From contig CAMPKL010000292.1 of the NCBI GenBank assembly GCA_946887065.1, positions 1 to 5,402 of the forward strand: a DNA stretch of 5,402 bases. The letters run 5' to 3'. Made by a program: the position numbers and the translations under genes. Below are positions 5,298 through 5,402 of the stretch, piece by piece; position 1 is the first letter of the stretch, and the number at the start of each line of letters is the position of its first letter. The notes under the pieces are model-generated. The model saw only the letters and a list, made by a program, of their open reading frames with translations. It was not told the DNA's origin and searched no databases. This DNA comes from an uncultured Bryobacterales bacterium. Its GTDB lineage: Bacteria; Acidobacteriota; Terriglobia; Bryobacterales; UBA6623.

Positions 5298-5402
5298 GGG
5301 GTGTTAAAAAAGAAATACAATTTCTGGCAGCATGTAGATGGCGCTTTTGGCGGATTTGCAGCATGCTCCGAAAAGTTCAGCCATCTGATGAAGGGCATCA
5401 AC
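5271..5402 (+). CDS. PLP-dependent decarboxylase (group II, GAD/AADC type), internal fragment, both ends missing
   Basis: The frame from 5271 to the window edge reads [19 protein letters not shown], then [20 protein letters not shown] and MKGIN. This aligns without gaps to the pre-active-site segment of glutamate, aromatic amino acid and cysteine-sulfinate decarboxylases (pattern GAFDPLxAIA...W.HVDAAWGG). The Asp of HVDGA pairs with the pyridine nitrogen of PLP, and MKGIN should lead toward ADS...HKW with the PLP lysine beyond the window. In full-length enzymes this Asp sits near the middle, so roughly 200 N-terminal residues are missing. In-frame ATGs at 5130 and 5220 exist, but the residues they add are antisense to the hisG-like frame and do not look like a decarboxylase. 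Base composition from 5301 on is clearly more AT-rich than the left side, supporting a junction near 5275-5300. Confidence 0.62.

Overview
The window is moderately GC-rich bacterial DNA of accessory character: a truncated cell-surface-sugar gene cluster on the left, short hypothetical membrane genes in the middle, an intact insertion sequence, and a broken or chimeric gene junction on the right. The sequence does not fix the taxon. Compact repeat elements, many small membrane proteins and an IS1182-type transposase would suit a large environmental genome such as a planctomycete or acidobacterium, but this is an impression and not a demonstration.

Layout. Positions 1-995 (minus) hold the N-terminal 331 codons of a sugar-nucleotidyltransferase-type protein that runs off the left edge. 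13 bases upstream of its start lies a 3-TM membrane protein (1009-1497, minus), probably in the same operon. Positions 1498-1898 carry no convincing gene but contain a 96-bp inverted-repeat element bracketed by two minisatellites. A 109-aa signal-anchored protein follows (1899-2228, minus), then a 27-aa membrane micro-ORF (2367-2450, minus). A second inverted-repeat element (2581-2754), again with different tandem arrays on each side, precedes a 138-aa 2-TM protein (2863-3279, plus). A third array (3285-3336) abuts the left end of a complete 1.69-kb IS1182-family element (3343-5030) whose transposase keeps its apparent DDE residues. The last 280 bases contain the C-terminal end of an ATP phosphoribosyltransferase-like gene (hisG, minus). 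It runs head-on into the middle of a PLP-dependent decarboxylase gene (plus), and both are 5'-truncated at the same place.

Main point of interest. At least five short tandem arrays, with different units of 9-13 bp, each end at a GACAG. They always point inward toward it: array, then (GG)GACAG, then interior. In two cases the GACAG ends form matched inverted repeats of a small non-coding element. This repeated architecture looks like a family of small mobile or replicating elements that carries or creates locus-specific minisatellites at its borders. The second notable point is the hisG/decarboxylase junction, where about 30 bp read plausibly as both proteins on opposite strands. It is either a microhomology rearrangement or an assembly chimera.
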